Part shown: positions 46,026-59,059 of the stretch, one piece after another
Layout: every line of letters starts with the position of its first letter
How positions within the stretch are numbered: the first letter of the stretch is position 1
Assembly: GCA_032988165.1 (NCBI GenBank)
Contig: JANTQF010000012.1
Span: forward strand, 1 to 64,000
Source of the DNA: Emmonsiellopsis sp. PD_33
Lineage: Eukaryota; Ascomycota; Eurotiomycetes; Onygenales; Ajellomycetaceae
DNA: 64,000 nucleotides
Direction: 5' to 3'
Notes under the pieces: generated by a model
Seen by the model: only the letters and a program-made list of their open reading frames with translations
What the model was told of the DNA's origin: nothing
The model's database searches: none
Made by a program: the position numbers and the translations under genes

Positions 46026-47760
46026 CTAATCGTCTTTCGGCCCCTTGTTGCTGTCGTCGTCCGTCTGCCGTTCCTGCGGCGGAGTCAAACTCCTCTCCCA
46101 CTCGGCCATCAGGTTAGATGCGGTCCGGGTCAGTTTGGAAGGGCGGAGTTTGGTGAGTGCCGGCCAGGGAATACTATCAGACCTGCTCGCACTCGCCTCA
46201 GACTCCTGCTGTGTGGCGTTGTGGTGTGTGAAACTGATGGATTGTTAACCTGTGCAAGCTTAGGAAAGGACGCAAAAAGAAGGGAGGGCAAATTCAAGGG
46301 CAGGGCAGAGGTGCCAACCTTGCACTAGTCCGTGGACTGCTGGTATCCGTAGACGGAGAGTGGTCTCGTTTAGAAAGGAATGTTGAACTGCTGGAAGATG
46401 GTGTGTGCGCCTTTGGCTGTGGTGTATCCCACATATCCCAATTATCATCCGCGTCCAGCGGACTCGAGTCTTCTTGGTCTTGCTGTTTGCCGTGGCTGGG
46501 GCTTTCGGCGTTTTGGGGGGATTTTGTCGTCTGGTCAGGAGTATCAATGCCGAATTCACTCCAAAAGGATATCTCTTGATCTTTTGGCGCTGAAGCTTTA
46601 CCAGATGATGTGTTCGTCAACCCCCGCGACGTTGTAGATCTTCCTGTGCGTGATGACGCTACCGATCCCTCTCGTTTCGTACCCCGGGCCACGGGCACAT
46701 TTTGTGCCGACCTTGACTCGGTTCCAGTGATTCCCTCTTCCCCGACCGTGGCCTGCCTTATGTCCTCAATAAACGTCCATAGGCCCTCTCTGAAATCGGA
46801 GGCCATTTGTCGGCCGGTCTTCATAAGTGCATCTGTAGTAACATCCTGGGGGATTGGAGGCAAAGTCTTTCGCCACTGAGCTTTTTGCTCTGCAGTAGCT
46901 CGAGCTGTGGACTCGCCGGCTGTGATACTCTCCGTGCGATCGGCTGACGGTAGTGTGGCGGATCTGGGATGCATGGGTGACCGCGAGCTTCCGCGTTGCC
47001 CCCGGCCGGTGACATCGGATGGTTGAGGGAATGATGGTTTGAAGTCGGCATTCATACCCGGGGAAAGTAATGATAGCGTTCGGGTATGTCTAGAGCCTTG
47101 GAAAACGGTCCTCCCCTTTGTCGATGTTGCGGTAGACGGAGGGTCGCCGGGCGAGGAAGATTGGGAGTTTCTATAGCTATGCCTTCTCTCCAGTTCACGG
47201 CTAGCTCGTGCATGGCTCGGGACTGCTGGCTGGTCCGTCTGAGGAGAGTCATCCGGAGTACTCTCATCCAGGTGTCTGAGTGGTTTCAAAGGCTCCGCAT
47301 GGTGGAAGATCTCGTTTCTCTTCCTATCTTTCTCCACCATAGCCCATTGCCGTTTCAACGTCACCAACTCTGCCTCTGCCTTTTGTAGTTCCTCCCGAAG
47401 CTCCAACACCTTTCGTTCCTGAGCGGCCAATGCAGTGAGGAATCCATAGCTATCGTCATTCGCATCGTACAGTGCTGGAGTCGAGGTAGAGGAGCGGCTG
47501 GGCGAGGGGAAAAGCGACGCCTTCAAGGGGCTCATGACGCTAGAGGCAGGGGACTGTTGGTCGTCGGCAGTAGCAGCAGGGACAGCGACGGATTGCGCAA
47601 CGGTGATAGGGAAATTGAGGGTTAGGCGTTTGGAGTGGCGGGCAGCAACATTCGGGCGCATCGGAAGAGAAGCTCTCTTCAGCTGTCGTGGGTTTTCGAA
47701 TGACGACGGCCGCTCGCCGTGAGAAGGTTCCGGAGCCGGAACGGTCGAGACCTCGTCCAT
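46026..47760 (-). CDS. Hypothetical coiled-coil protein, probably DUF4048 family
   Basis: Starts at ATG 47760; the frame opens further upstream but without an ATG. Exon 1 (47760-46319) encodes 480 residues and a terminal exon ends at 46026. Best in-frame splicing uses the donor GTTGGC at 46318 and acceptor GAGCAG at 46183, giving 532 aa and joining to SDSIPWPALTKLRPSKL. A GC-AG intron with acceptor CAGCAG would add a few residues. After a Ser/Pro-rich N terminus with RLTLNFPI there is a coiled coil at about 105-150 (FLTALAAQERKVLELREELQ). The rest is disordered, Ser/Thr/Pro-rich, with FREGLWTFIEDIRQATVG and a Trp/Asp-rich patch. This layout suits DUF4048 proteins, whose function is unknown. 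Confidence 0.7.
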
Positions 47761-48658
47761 GGTTCCCCGGATTGTTGACCTGACATCCACAGGGTCCAAA
47801 CAAGGGCGAGAGAGGTGCAATTAAACAACACAAAACATTACCACCAAGCAAAGCAGAAAAGAACAACCAGGCAGAAACAACAAACAAGCAGCAAGCGGCC
47901 GTCAGCGAAGAAGAGGCATGGTGGTGATGGTGATGTCCAGGAGTTCAGGAGAAATAATCAGCCAGAAGGACGAATGCCAAGCCCCAATTTGGCTAAGTCC
48001 CGTGACCCACTGCGCCTTCCTCAATACAGTCTAGCGTATTTCTGCTTCTGTTTTAGCGTCAGGGTCTTGAAACACAGCCACGTGACCTTGACCCTGGCTT
48101 CCAATCCGAACTATGAGAAACAACTTCAAACAAGAGAGAGTTATGGCTGGAATATTTACTTATTTTGACTTCAACGGATGGGAGACTCCTCTTCCGTACC
48201 TTCACATTAGAAATTGGGGACCTTTCACTGTCCCGGACGGCACTATCGGCGAAACCCCTAGCTTATAAGTGTAAGTTACCCGCAGCGGAGCCCACTGCAC
48301 ATCCTACGGCCATAATTTCCCCTTCGACCCTGGTCTATATTCGGAGAGATAGGGAGACAAGAAGCCATCTTGCCTTTGGAGAACTGCGATTTGGGAGTCG
48401 AGCAGATGTTTAGACTTCTACAGGAAATACTCGATATAGAACTACTATAGCTACATGCAACCATTTCCACCTTAAAAATGAGAGCCTATCCTCTGCGGTC
48501 TTGTTAAATCCATAAATAGCAGTCTAATTCAATATGAAAAAGCAAATTGTTCGTTAAATATCTAATTCTATGACGAGTTAGCAATGTAGCATACACCTAA
48601 GTAATGACCAACATGAGCCATGATAACGGGGAGAATACACACCTCTCAGTGGATCAGA
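47761..48658. other. Intergenic region
   Basis: Upstream region of the coiled-coil gene and 3' flank of the GNAT gene. Short frames on the + strand (47815-48413) show no motif. No gene supported. Confidence 0.6.
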
Positions 48659-49470
48659 TCAATTCTGCAACTCTGCACCTCCCCGAGGCTCCCGAACCAT
48701 GATCGTGAAAACAACATAGCCATCCTCGTCCCCTTCACCGTCCACCCCATAGTCGGCAAGCTTCACGCGTAGGACCTCCACCGCCTTGAATCCATGTCGT
48801 TCATACATTGGCTTACCGGTCGGTGTAGCCTCAAGAAACATCTTCGCATTCTCTGCATCTGCGCGCTCAGTACCCCATTTCATCATCCGCGAGCCATGGC
48901 CTTGCCGCTCAAACTCGGGACTTGTGTTTATTAATTCAAGAACTGTACGGAGGTAGTCTGTGTTAGTAGACCCCCCTCTCGCCAAATATGCGTACGCAGG
49001 ATTGATTATCTGTACGCACTGTAATCCTTCTCCTCGTCAAAATACTTCGCCCGCGCCATCCCTTGCAGCTTCTTAAACGCAGCGAATATCCCAACATTCT
49101 TAAAGCTGGCGGGCAGATTCGTAATCAGATCCCGCTTCTTCTTTACATACTCCGGCTCCTCACCGGGGACATGCTGCGTCTTGGCGTGCGGGATCCCGTA
49201 TCTCGCCCAGCCGGCAATGGTGTGCTTGCCGGTGCCCAAATCGATATCCCCCGCGGTATCAGCCGAATCATCGTCCACGACGACAGCTATAGTTTTCTGG
49301 TGGGGGTCTTGAAGATCCTGCGCTTCGCGGGCCGTGTACCATTTTTCTGCGGGTTCTCCGACCAAATTCATGCTTTGCGAGAGCGTGGTCCTTTCAAAGG
49401 CGGCATTCTTCACCTTGCCGAGGAGCGGGGCGGAGGAGATGGAGGAAATGGTCCGGACGGTGACGGGCAT
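48659..49470 (-). CDS. GNAT-family N-acetyltransferase
   Basis: Two minus-strand exons, 49470-49020 and 48957-48659, encode 249 aa. The 62-bp intron has a GTGCGT donor, CTACTAAC branch and ACAG acceptor; it interrupts codon 151 (Asn). The N-terminal half has VRTISSISSAPLLGK, then IAGWARYGIPH, equivalent to beta strands of the GNAT fold. The acetyl-CoA pyrophosphate-binding motif A is RQGHGSRMMKWG at about residues 168-179, followed by AKMFLEATPTGKPMYERHGF, the usual motif B in fungal GNATs. The substrate cannot be told. No neighbour suggests a pathway. Length is typical for the fungal family. Confidence 0.85.
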
Positions 49471-51031
49471 TTCTGGCGATTTAAAGACGTTGTGTAATTT
49501 TTTTATGTCTCCGGGATCTTTGAGCTCGGCTAATTAATGCTGAATGTCTGACAAGATGAGGGGAAGTTGTTGTGGGAAATATATAGTCCAACAATCCATG
49601 GGAGAGTGGGGGGTTTGACTCACTGATAGTAGGATAATTAGCTTCTGTTAATTTTAGTGCTGACCTGACACTTTAATAAGATACGCTCACATAAACATTC
49701 CGGCGGCTTTCGTTTCTTCTCTTTCTCTCTCCAGACCCCAGGCGTTTGGAGAGAGTCGTATCCATATCCTGGGCACCTCGACGATGGGGTTGTGATATTT
49801 GATATTTCTGGTCCCACCACACACAGCCAGCTTCCAGCTCTGAAAAATCCGTCTCGCAATACCACAGACAAAAAACTTCCCTGTTTGATCCTTGATAATG
49901 TACGCAAGGCAGCCTATCAGTTTTCTCCACGGCCCCCGTCTCGGCCGCGGACCAGACCAGGTCCAGATATAGTATCCAGGGTTCTCTGGACGTTGATTCG
50001 CGTTTGTCCGAAACCCCAATCGGTCTACCCGCTATCGTCGATGACTTCAGCGGACGAAATTTCGGTTGAGTTTTTGTCCATTTGATCTTATAAATCAGGG
50101 CCCATTGGGCTGTGTCTGTTTGACAGAGATGCGCAAAAACCAGTTTTGGTGTGGCATCAACCTCACCCCGCACCTCAGCCAGCTGCCATGCACAACACAC
50201 ACAGTCTTGAGAAAATACAGAATAAACAGCTAACTACCTCCCAGATACCTCCTGTGACTTCTACGCAACGGTTGGGCATAGTTAATTGTTCCCCGAAAAC
50301 TATCAATGATAGTCCAGTTCGGAATGGCCGCCTCATGTCAGGCAACTACCCGCTGCCAAACAGCACAGTTCGATGCTTTCTCCTCGACAATGGGGTTCTA
50401 CGGTCCGCGGCTTGATGGGCGTTGCGGAGGTGTGAGCCGATCTCACATAGTTACCAAACCTCGTTCCCGCGTGTAGTTATCGGTTGCCCGCTGTTCAGAG
50501 GCGCCTCTGTCCAATCTATGATGGATTCGTAGCCAATACGAGGCTACGAGGCTCTGAAGATCCCAGCGGCATCCCAATTCTCTGGAGATATTGTTCCTCG
50601 TGCGGGTAGCCGATAACTACTTCACGTCTTCTTTTCGTGGCCTGCTTTGGATATTTGATAGTCTATTCAACGGCAATATCTGGACGTCTATTTGCGGCTC
50701 AATACCCGTCATGGACTGTATCAAGGACACTGCGATGATCTTGTTTTCTATTTTCAAAAGTTATTTCAAACCTGCGTTCCAAGTGGTAGGACGATCCCTG
50801 AGACATAGCATGGTGCTCTGCTGGATTGCTGGGTTGCCGGAATGCTGGAGGGTATTTGTTCAGCCCTATTGTCTACTGCTTCTGGATACATAACCCCCGC
50901 TACCACCCAGCAGAGATCCGAACTCATCAATATTTTCGGCCACGTTGTTTTCTTACACTGAACTTGAACCACTTCTTGTATCAAACCTTGTTTCGAAACA
51001 CACACATCCGCATATCTGCTTAGAAGCCCCT
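49471..51031. other. Intergenic region upstream of the P450 gene
   Basis: Overlapping minus-strand frames of up to 175 aa (50200-49673 and 50019-49687) and a + frame (50591-50893) show no family motif. The second minus frame has some protein-like stretches (KFFVCGIARRIFQSWKLAV), so a decayed gene is possible. Nothing is firmly supported. Confidence 0.4.
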
Positions 51032-52923
51032 ATGGAACATATCTCGAGCTACGTTGCGCAATTGGGCTGGGAGTCGGCGTTGGGGCTGGGCTTGGGCCTA
51101 GTGGTTTCCTACGTATGGACTCATGTTCCCCTTATCCAGAACCATATTCCTGACTGTCATCCTATCCGCCATGTAATAGTGTTGCCTTGTGTCTATCTAT
51201 CGTCTTACATTTCATCCACTCGCCAAATACCCAGGGCCTTTCCTTTGGAAGCTGTCCGACTGGCCGGCAACGTTCCAAGCCTCCACAGGAGATATGCATT
51301 TGGATATTTGGAAGAAGCATGAGCTTTACGGTAGGTGGAAACGGTCCTGTCCAGCTATTTTACAACTACTATCCAGTCCATTCTGACGATAAGGATCCCC
51401 GCAGGCCCCATTGTCCGCACTGGACCAAACTCAGTATCCAGCAACACAATCTCTGGGCTTAAAGGCATCTATGGTTCCCGCACCTGCAACGTTGAGAAGA
51501 GCGACTGGTATCGAGTTATTGATTCTTCGACGGGCGATAGCAACACCCATAGTCTGATCGACCGTCACAAACATGCATTCCAACGTCGCGTGCTTGATAA
51601 TGCTCTTTCAGACAATGCCCTGAAATCTGCAGAGGAGTTTATTATAGACAATGTCAATATATGGTGCAGTCGACTTGCAGAAGGCGCTTCCAAAGCGGGC
51701 GGGTGGTCGTCTCCAAAAAATATGGGTGACTGGGCTACATATTTGGGCTACGATATTATGGGTAACCTGCTCTTTGGGAAACAATTCCATTGCCTTGACA
51801 GTGATGAGCACCGATATGTGCCGCCCCTGATAATCAACGCTACAAAGTTTGTTTACCTGGTGCGTTGTCCTTCACTCCCGTTGTACTCTGACTAGCCTCC
51901 CACTACTTTTCTTGCTGAAGTTAGCCTTCTATCAGCTAATTTGCAACTCCCCAGATTGGCGTATCGCCCGTTGCTGGCTTCATGCGACGTCTCATTAGGA
52001 CTCCCCTAATGACGTTGTTCGCCGGTCAAATAGGCCTTGATAATGAGAAATTTACAAAATATGCCATCTACCAGATGCGAGAACGCATCGCCGCTGAAAA
52101 AGATGCTTCAAAACATACTAAAAAGGATCTCGCCCACTATCTCCTAAACGCCCGTGACCCGCAAACCGGCAAAGGGTTCACTGAAGTGCAACTGACCTCT
52201 GAAAGTGCACTCCTCATCTCTGCTGGCTCAGACACAACCTCAATCTCCATCGCAGCCGCATTCTTCTACCTCCTCCACAACCCAACCACCCTTGCCAAAC
52301 TGACCACCACCATCCGCAGCACCTTTACCTCACCGGATCAAATGAATGGCCGTGCCTTGAATAACGTTCAATACCTCCGCGCCTGTATCGATGAGACCAT
52401 TAGACTGGTCCCAGCCGTCCCGCACCATCTCCCCCGCACCGTCCTCCCAGGCGGTCTGGTCATCGACGAGAACTACTTCCCGCCGGGCACCATCATCAAC
52501 GCTGGTCCCTACGTCCTCCACCACAATGAAGAATACTACCCGGATTCCTTCTCCTTCCGACCAGAGCGGTGGATTGTCGACCCACTTGTCGATGATGATG
52601 ACGACGATAACATTAGCTCCGAGAGTAGAGTTGCCATTGCCCGCTCCGCATTTTGTCCCTTTAGCATCGGGCCCCGTGGCTGTGCGGGGAAACGTGTGGC
52701 GTATTCAGAGATCAGTTATGCTTTGGCCCATTTTCTACTTTCGTATGATGTACGCCTCGCGCCAGGGGAGGAGTGGGTAGGTGGTGGTGATCCGAATCAT
52801 GCGTGTGTGGAGCGGAGGAGGCGGGAGGAATATCAGGTCAGGGAGTATTTCTTGGCATCGAGGGATGGGCCGGTGGTCCAGGTTAGGGCTAGGAGAGATG
52901 TCGATGGAGAGGTGGGGAAGTGA
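51032..52923 (+). CDS. Cytochrome P450 monooxygenase
   Basis: Four exons, 51032-51112, 51180-51330, 51405-51859 and 51955-52923, encode 551 aa with all frames consistent. The N terminus has a hydrophobic anchor (LGLGLGLVVSY) followed by YRLTFHPLAKYPGPFLWK, the proline-rich hinge of microsomal P450s. The I-helix oxygen-binding motif is ISAGSDTTS (about 318-326). The ExxR motif is ETIR (about 377-380). The heme-binding loop is FSIGPRGCAGKR with the axial cysteine at Cys-472. An acidic Asp-rich insert (DDDDDDN) precedes the heme loop. It is probably ER-bound and needs a CPR partner. No backbone synthase gene is nearby, so a secondary-metabolite role cannot be claimed; substrate unknown. Confidence 0.9.
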
Positions 52924-54460
52924 TGGTGTGGATAGGTGGTGAGTTGGGCTTGATCGGTTTGTGGTATTCATTCCATTTTGATCCAAATGCTTCATTGTTG
53001 ATGGCAATTCTTGTATTTGCTCCGTTTTTCTCCTACTGTTCGTTTTCTTTTAACAATCTCATACTTTAGGGCGGCAAAGGAACTGTATTTCATGACCTTT
53101 TGAAACGACTTTTTTTCTTCTCGGAAATGTTATATTTACTCTGCGCGAAGCCCCAGTGCATGTTCCCCCTCTCGAGCTAATATTAATGGATACAGCATCA
53201 GCCGTCTATACTAAACCAGAATGGACCTCTTATATTTCTTCCCCAGGTTGCTTGTCCACATAATACTAACAAAAAATGATATATTTACTTTTTTCACCAA
53301 ATTTCTCGTTTAAGGGGAGTGTGACAGCAATTGGATGATCTCAAAATAATCCGCCCGGTACCCTTCGAACCCCTCTTACCACCAAAATAGGCGGAGTTTC
53401 CCAGGCCGGCGGTGGAGATACGGTATCCCGCCGGCAAATTCAGTCTGTAACCTGACGATTCCGCTTTCTCCATTGCTAACCGCTGAACAAAATTTTCCGG
53501 AGAATGTTACACCGTCGACTTCAAAATCAAGTTCCGCTCATTTGCGAGGGCGGGGAAAACCCTGTCTGTCTCTGTATGGAATTGGCCATGAGAGCGAAAT
53601 ATCCCGGGTCCCTCATGCCTTCGGGACCACCCTACTACGCAGCGTTGTACGGCAAATCAGCCAAATAAAATTTCGAATATGTTACGGATAAACCCTTTAG
53701 GAACAGCCCTCCCCTCAGCTGTCATCAGTCGTCTCAATCGGGTACCCTATTAAATAGGAGGATCCCATACCGTGGTGTCGAGTCGAGTCTGTACGAACCC
53801 CCGCTACTTGCCCGCTCTATACAGCGCGGCTAAACCCAAATTAGACCAGTATAGAGGTTTTGATTTCGGAGACATGAAGAAATACCCCGTTCGCTCCATC
53901 TCTTTCGATAGGGAAATCCAACGCCGATCGTCGCCTCCAATCCTCTCAGGAGAAGAAGACCCGCTTCCTCCCTGCGTACATGTCAACTGATACACCAGAA
54001 CGGACAAGTCAAGCACGACCTCACCAGCCCATCCTCCACATTCCGCCCCCCGCTGGCACTCATGAGAGAAAGTTTCCATCCCTTATGCAACCCCGACTGC
54101 TGGGAGAGTAACGCATACAAGGCAAAAGACCCGTGAAAAACCAACAGGGTGTTTCCATCCAATCTGTTCCAGCTCCGGGATGAAGCAGGCGAAGATTTGC
54201 TCTGGGGATCAATGGAGAGGTATAAATATCTGGTTGAGAGCATGTTTTATGGAGTCCATTTCTCTTCCTCAGCTCATCCGCTCCGTTCTTCTTCATTTCG
54301 AGATTACATCTGGATTTTTGAGCCTTCAGCTATTGAGCCTCTATCCTCTTAATTATCTCCTTCCATCCGAACGATACACGGTCCTAGCCAGGAGGGAAAA
54401 AACAAAGAAGCAAACGAAAATCACACCTTTGACCGAAGCCACTTCGACGTTAGTTCCATC
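52924..54460. other. Intergenic region, no supported gene
   Basis: 3' flank of the P450 gene and upstream region of the 187-aa orphan. Frames on both strands around 53770-54240 overlap and are motif-free. A TATAAATA box lies near 54222, about 240 bp before the orphan start. Confidence 0.5.
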
Positions 54461-55024
54461 ATGTCGGAAATTCCTTCCAGCGACAACTCTCGGAGCTTGG
54501 CTGGTACTCCTGAGTCTGACAAGCGACTTTTAAGCCAGTTAATCGCCAAGTATTTTGGTCCCACCGCCGGACACATGGTTAGGGAGCAGCCCTATATCGG
54601 TCCCCCAGAGGGCCTTATCTCGCAAGTCACCGTTAAAGGCCGATATGCGGATCTGAAAATATTATGGGGGAATGATTACACGCCGCTACCACTACTATCC
54701 CCAGGCGATGATAAGGCCGTGTTTAAGCACAAGGTTTACCCCGCACGTTTTGTTGGGTTTGTCGAGAATGGGACCATCACATTCTACGCTGTCCACCACA
54801 ATTCCGATCCAGCCCAGGATCGCGTCAGATTAGAAAAGTTTGGGGACCCTGCCTCCGGGTCTGGAGAGAAAATAGGTCCTCTGAAGCTCGACGAGATCAT
54901 ACACTGCATAAATCAGGGAAAAGAACATCCACAGATGCAGGGTATAGCGAACAGGATCAAGAGCGTAGCACAGACTACGAATCCACCTGGAGAAGATAAG
55001 AATATTACGGCGGACCCCTGGTGA
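54461..55024 (+). CDS. Hypothetical intronless protein, 187 aa
   Basis: A single uninterrupted frame begins MSEIPSSDNSRSLAG in good context (ATCATGTCGG) and ends at a TGA. Sequence includes LIAKYFGPTAGHMVREQPYI, QVTVKGRYADLKILWGNDY and FVGFVENGTITFYAVHHN. There is no signal peptide, membrane segment or recognised domain. Composition is clearly coding and differs sharply from the AT-rich block starting about 550 bp downstream. I do not recognise the family. It could be a small soluble beta-rich protein; function unknown. Confidence 0.6.
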   Translation: MSEIPSSDNSRSLAGTPESDKRLLSQLIAKYFGPTAGHMVREQPYIGPPEGLISQVTVKGRYADLKILWGNDYTPLPLLSPGDDKAVFKHKVYPARFVGFVENGTITFYAVHHNSDPAQDRVRLEKFGDPASGSGEKIGPLKLDEIIHCINQGKEHPQMQGIANRIKSVAQTTNPPGEDKNITADPW

Positions 55025-55730
55025 CAAGTTAGGATCATATGGATGGATATCCAGGTGTCTGATTCGCCCTAATTAATTACACACTTGATTCAGCGCTGCG
55101 CTCATTGTTTGACTCGATATTATGTATCATCCATTTGCCTGAATAATTAGGGCCACTCATTTCGGTATGGCTATAATAACTAATCTATGAAGAATACAAT
55201 TCTATGGAATCCCGGGCCTCTGTAGCTGTCTCTGTGAATAGGTGCAATGTCTAGTATATACCTAGGTAGTGTCACCTATCGAATCTGGCTCAAGGTACTA
55301 GTTACTGGTAGCTTTAATATATTTCTAGTCTTCATCATGGCATAGAATGTCATTGCTACTGTTTAATGCAAGCTATTGTGAATTGTATATATCTTAGATG
55401 TTAATCAACATTGCATGGCTTTGTATTGTCTACTAGATAGATTATTATTTGGGGTCTGGCAGTGAATGGGATCTGCTCATGTTGATTTGGTGCCAGGCCT
55501 GGCCTGCTGCAGAAGAAGGCACCTCCAAGTGAATAGCAGTTTCTACCATCACATTACCCCAGTATAATTACTTCTCAAATCCACCTAGTTTATTTGTTTT
55601 TGTTTATTTTTCCAGCTCAGAATGTTTTCCCCTCCTTTTCTAGTTAGTAGAATTAATGATATCTATGATTTTTAATTCATTTCAACCAGTTGAGGTATTT
55701 CCTTAATCATATTATTAATCTCATTCTCAT
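55025..55730. other. Transition from normal to AT-rich sequence
   Basis: No gene. GC content falls along this stretch, with the last balanced sequence near 55500-55550. CG dinucleotides become almost absent beyond it. Confidence 0.6.
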
Positions 55731-57959
55731 GTAATACTGTCAAGCAGGTGATAATGCTATATTACTACATTCATCTTTTTTTAATACCTGCTACTTCAGA
55801 AGCCAACAGCTTCTACACCTCAAACTAAGAAGTCTCATTTATTATTAAAGAACATCTTCAATTCTCAAGATAATCAAGTAGAGAAAGAACAGCAAACAAA
55901 CAAACAGTTAGTAAAATCAGATTAAATTTAATAGCAAAGCTGAATTAGACTCCAAGGACACTGTGCTTGAAGGGTCAAGAAGAATATAGATAGGACTATA
56001 GGAACTATATCTCTTACAACATCCTATAAATAGTAGTTAAAAAGCTTAATAGATAAAGTAGTAAAGGGCAAGCTGATTAAAGGAAGAAAGGAGAGTAAGA
56101 TAATGAGTTATTAAATATAGCAGACTAATTTTTAATCTTCTCTATATGCAGAACATTCTTAGGAGAGGATGGACAATCAGTAAGAAGATGATTAATAAAA
56201 CTTGAATTTAAACTAAGAAGAAAGAAAGTAACTGAGAGTTAAGTTCTAATAAAGAATCTACTTTCAGTAATCAACATTCTATTAACAGAGAAGGTAGAGA
56301 AATGATTAGAGAGGAATCCTCTATTAATAAAAGTATTAGAATATTCAACTGAGGAAAACTGAGAACTCTTTGAGAAGGTATTCTTCAATGAATTTCCAAC
56401 AGTCAGGGTAGAAAAACCAAAAGTCTTCTTAGAGTAAAAGACTGCTAAGTTACATCAGACAACAAACTAGAACCTAGAGGAATATTACCAAGTGAGAGCC
56501 TAAGTGCTAAGGAAGTTAAAAATTAAAGATGATAATAGTATGTTGAACTTACTGTCAGAGAGATACTTATTAAAAGAGATAATTAGGAAATGGGTGAAGA
56601 GACTTATCAATCTAAATACTTAAAAGAAACTGATTGAAGGATTGGTGGAGATAACAACTTTAAAGAAAGTATACTTGAGGGTAGTGAATATGAAAGAGGC
56701 AGAATGTAAATTTAATAAGAATTAGATAGAAAGAATAAATAAATTTAAGCTTTAATTCTATTGAGATATCTTGAAGAAGTAATTAAATAATAACTGACTG
56801 GTAGAATTGAAAGCTATAATTACATTGTATTCAGTAAGAAATACTAACTAATAATAAGTGATACTAGATGACTTCTTATCTCAGATCAAATCAGAAGCAT
56901 ACTAACCTCCTTAAATGAGATAGTTTAATTAAGATGGCAACATTAAACCTTTAGTAATCTCATAAGAATCAATAGGACCACAGGAACAGTTCTCATTGAA
57001 TGACTTTATCAATGGGATCAGGGCCTTTCAAGCTGGGAGAAGACTACTGCTATACATTAATTATAGAACCCTAGAACACTGATTGGATGAATGCTAAGAA
57101 ATAAGATTAGAGGAATAAGAGAGAAAGATACTCATAAATAAGATATTTAATGAGAACAATTAGATAGGCCTGAGGATTAATGATGTAGGTAAATAGTCAG
57201 CAGTAAATACAGTGATAAGCTTCTCAGGAAATAACTTGATGTTAAATGAGTAAAGAGTTAGGTTTGATAATATAGTAGTGCCTTCAACTCAACCAGAAGT
57301 AATGTTAGTTACCTTTAGAATAGGAGGACTACAACTAGAAGACCCATTCACTCTACTAGAGGCTTAATATGATGAGGCTTTTTTAGGGGAGAGAAGTTAA
57401 TATGGGAAGAGAGCATTCAGTACCCAACTGACTCTACAAGTAAATAAGAGGTAGATAAGAGAGTTAGTGATAGCACAGTTAGATGCACAGGAATTTAGAG
57501 AACTAATAGAAGAAGATTAATCTAAGAAGTCAAATAGAACTAACTGAGGAAGCCTGGCCCTAATTTGAGGATTCAAAGAATAAGATATAGAAATGAAAGG
57601 AAAATTAATTTTAGTAAGAGAGATTTTGGAATAAGCTAAAATTGATATATTCATTATGGATTTACTATATTAGTCTCCAATCTTTACTCAACAAACCAAG
57701 CAGTTTATCACTTGATTGTCAAGCCAGAAGGAAAAGAAAAAGGTAAGTATAACTATTAGTGTAATAAAGTTAATAGAAGTTATTCTACTACATCTAAACA
57801 TTCTGGCAATCCAGTCTGATCAGCAGACTTGTATATTATCTTATATCAAGCTGTCAGATAAAGCCTTCCATCTAGTTGCCTATATGTAAAATAATGAAGG
57901 AATGTTAATAAAGTTGAAAAGATAAATTATCCATATAGATTAGAAGTCTGACCTGTGTA

Positions 57960-58504
57960 TCATCTCTCTAGTCTTAGTTAAGTAGCTTAATCTGCCATTG
58001 AAATCTCTTCAGGATCTAGAACTAGCAGGGATGTCCATGAAAATCACAACATATAGTAAAGATAATCTCACATATTATATTGAGTTAGAGGTTAGCATTA
58101 AGAGAATATAAAGAATCATAAAATGCTTTATAGTATTAAGAGACTCATCTCTACATTAAGAGTCCAGCCAACTGCTTTTAAGACTATCTTAACTATATTT
58201 AGTAGATTTGAGGATTAGGGTTAAGAACTCATCATTGATCATCAGAGATATCAGGCAAGGAGAAGAACTGACTGAGATTAGAGGCTTAGTGATGCAATTT
58301 AAGTATAGAAACAACATTCTACTATTTCCACCAAGACTGTTAGTAAACTGGAATCAAATAGTGAATATAGAAATGAAGTTAGGAAATAAGGAAGAAGATG
58401 ATGAAATAGATAATAAAACTAATAGTGAGAAAGAAACTAAAAGAAATTCAGATTTCTCAATTTCATTGAATAATGATTCATTTAATGTGGAAAACCCTCA
58501 TTAA
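57960..58504 (+). pseudogene. Aspartyl-protease-like region of the Ty3/gypsy element
   Basis: In frame 2 the sequence reads ISLVLVK, then LNLPLKSLQDLELAGM and KCFIVLRDSS, then VDLRIRVKNSSLIIRDI. This resembles the retropepsin part of fungal Ty3/gypsy polyproteins after the active-site strand (V-K-x-L-x-LP). The upstream Asp-Ser/Thr-Gly itself is not recognisable, possibly through RIP. Several in-frame stops. The last 98 codons are open. Confidence 0.5.
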
Positions 58505-59059
58505 GTTCTAGGTAGGACTTAAAACTGCCATCTCAAACCATCTTGAAGGTGATAGCAGTATCTTTATCAGGGGTTTAAAGAAGAAAGAAGAGGGGAGAAG
58601 TCTTAGTCACTTATTCAAATATGATTCAAAGCAACTAAGTATTGATATTAAAACTAATAAATGATAAATCATTTCTAGTAACCAGATGATTGAGATGTTA
58701 TACTGAGGAGTTTATTATTAACTATTAAGTGAAAAGAGAAGAATTAGAAGAGTAAATCTTAAAGTTAAGAATTACATTGAAATCACTATTATCTGAACAT
58801 CTTAAGGAGAGAGTTATGAAATTACTGTATCTCTACTGACACCTAAATGGAATGAACCTAGATTAATTACCAGCTACAGATCTTATTGAGTACTATATAC
58901 ATCTAGCCTTAGGAACCAAGCTGTATTCAGTGAAATCCCAGAAGAGATTTATACTGATGATTGAATGGTAGCTGAGGAAACTAGTTACTAATAAGATTAA
59001 AAAAGAGGTATATAAATTGATAGTGGCAGTGAATAGGAAACTGTCTCTATAGAATGCAA

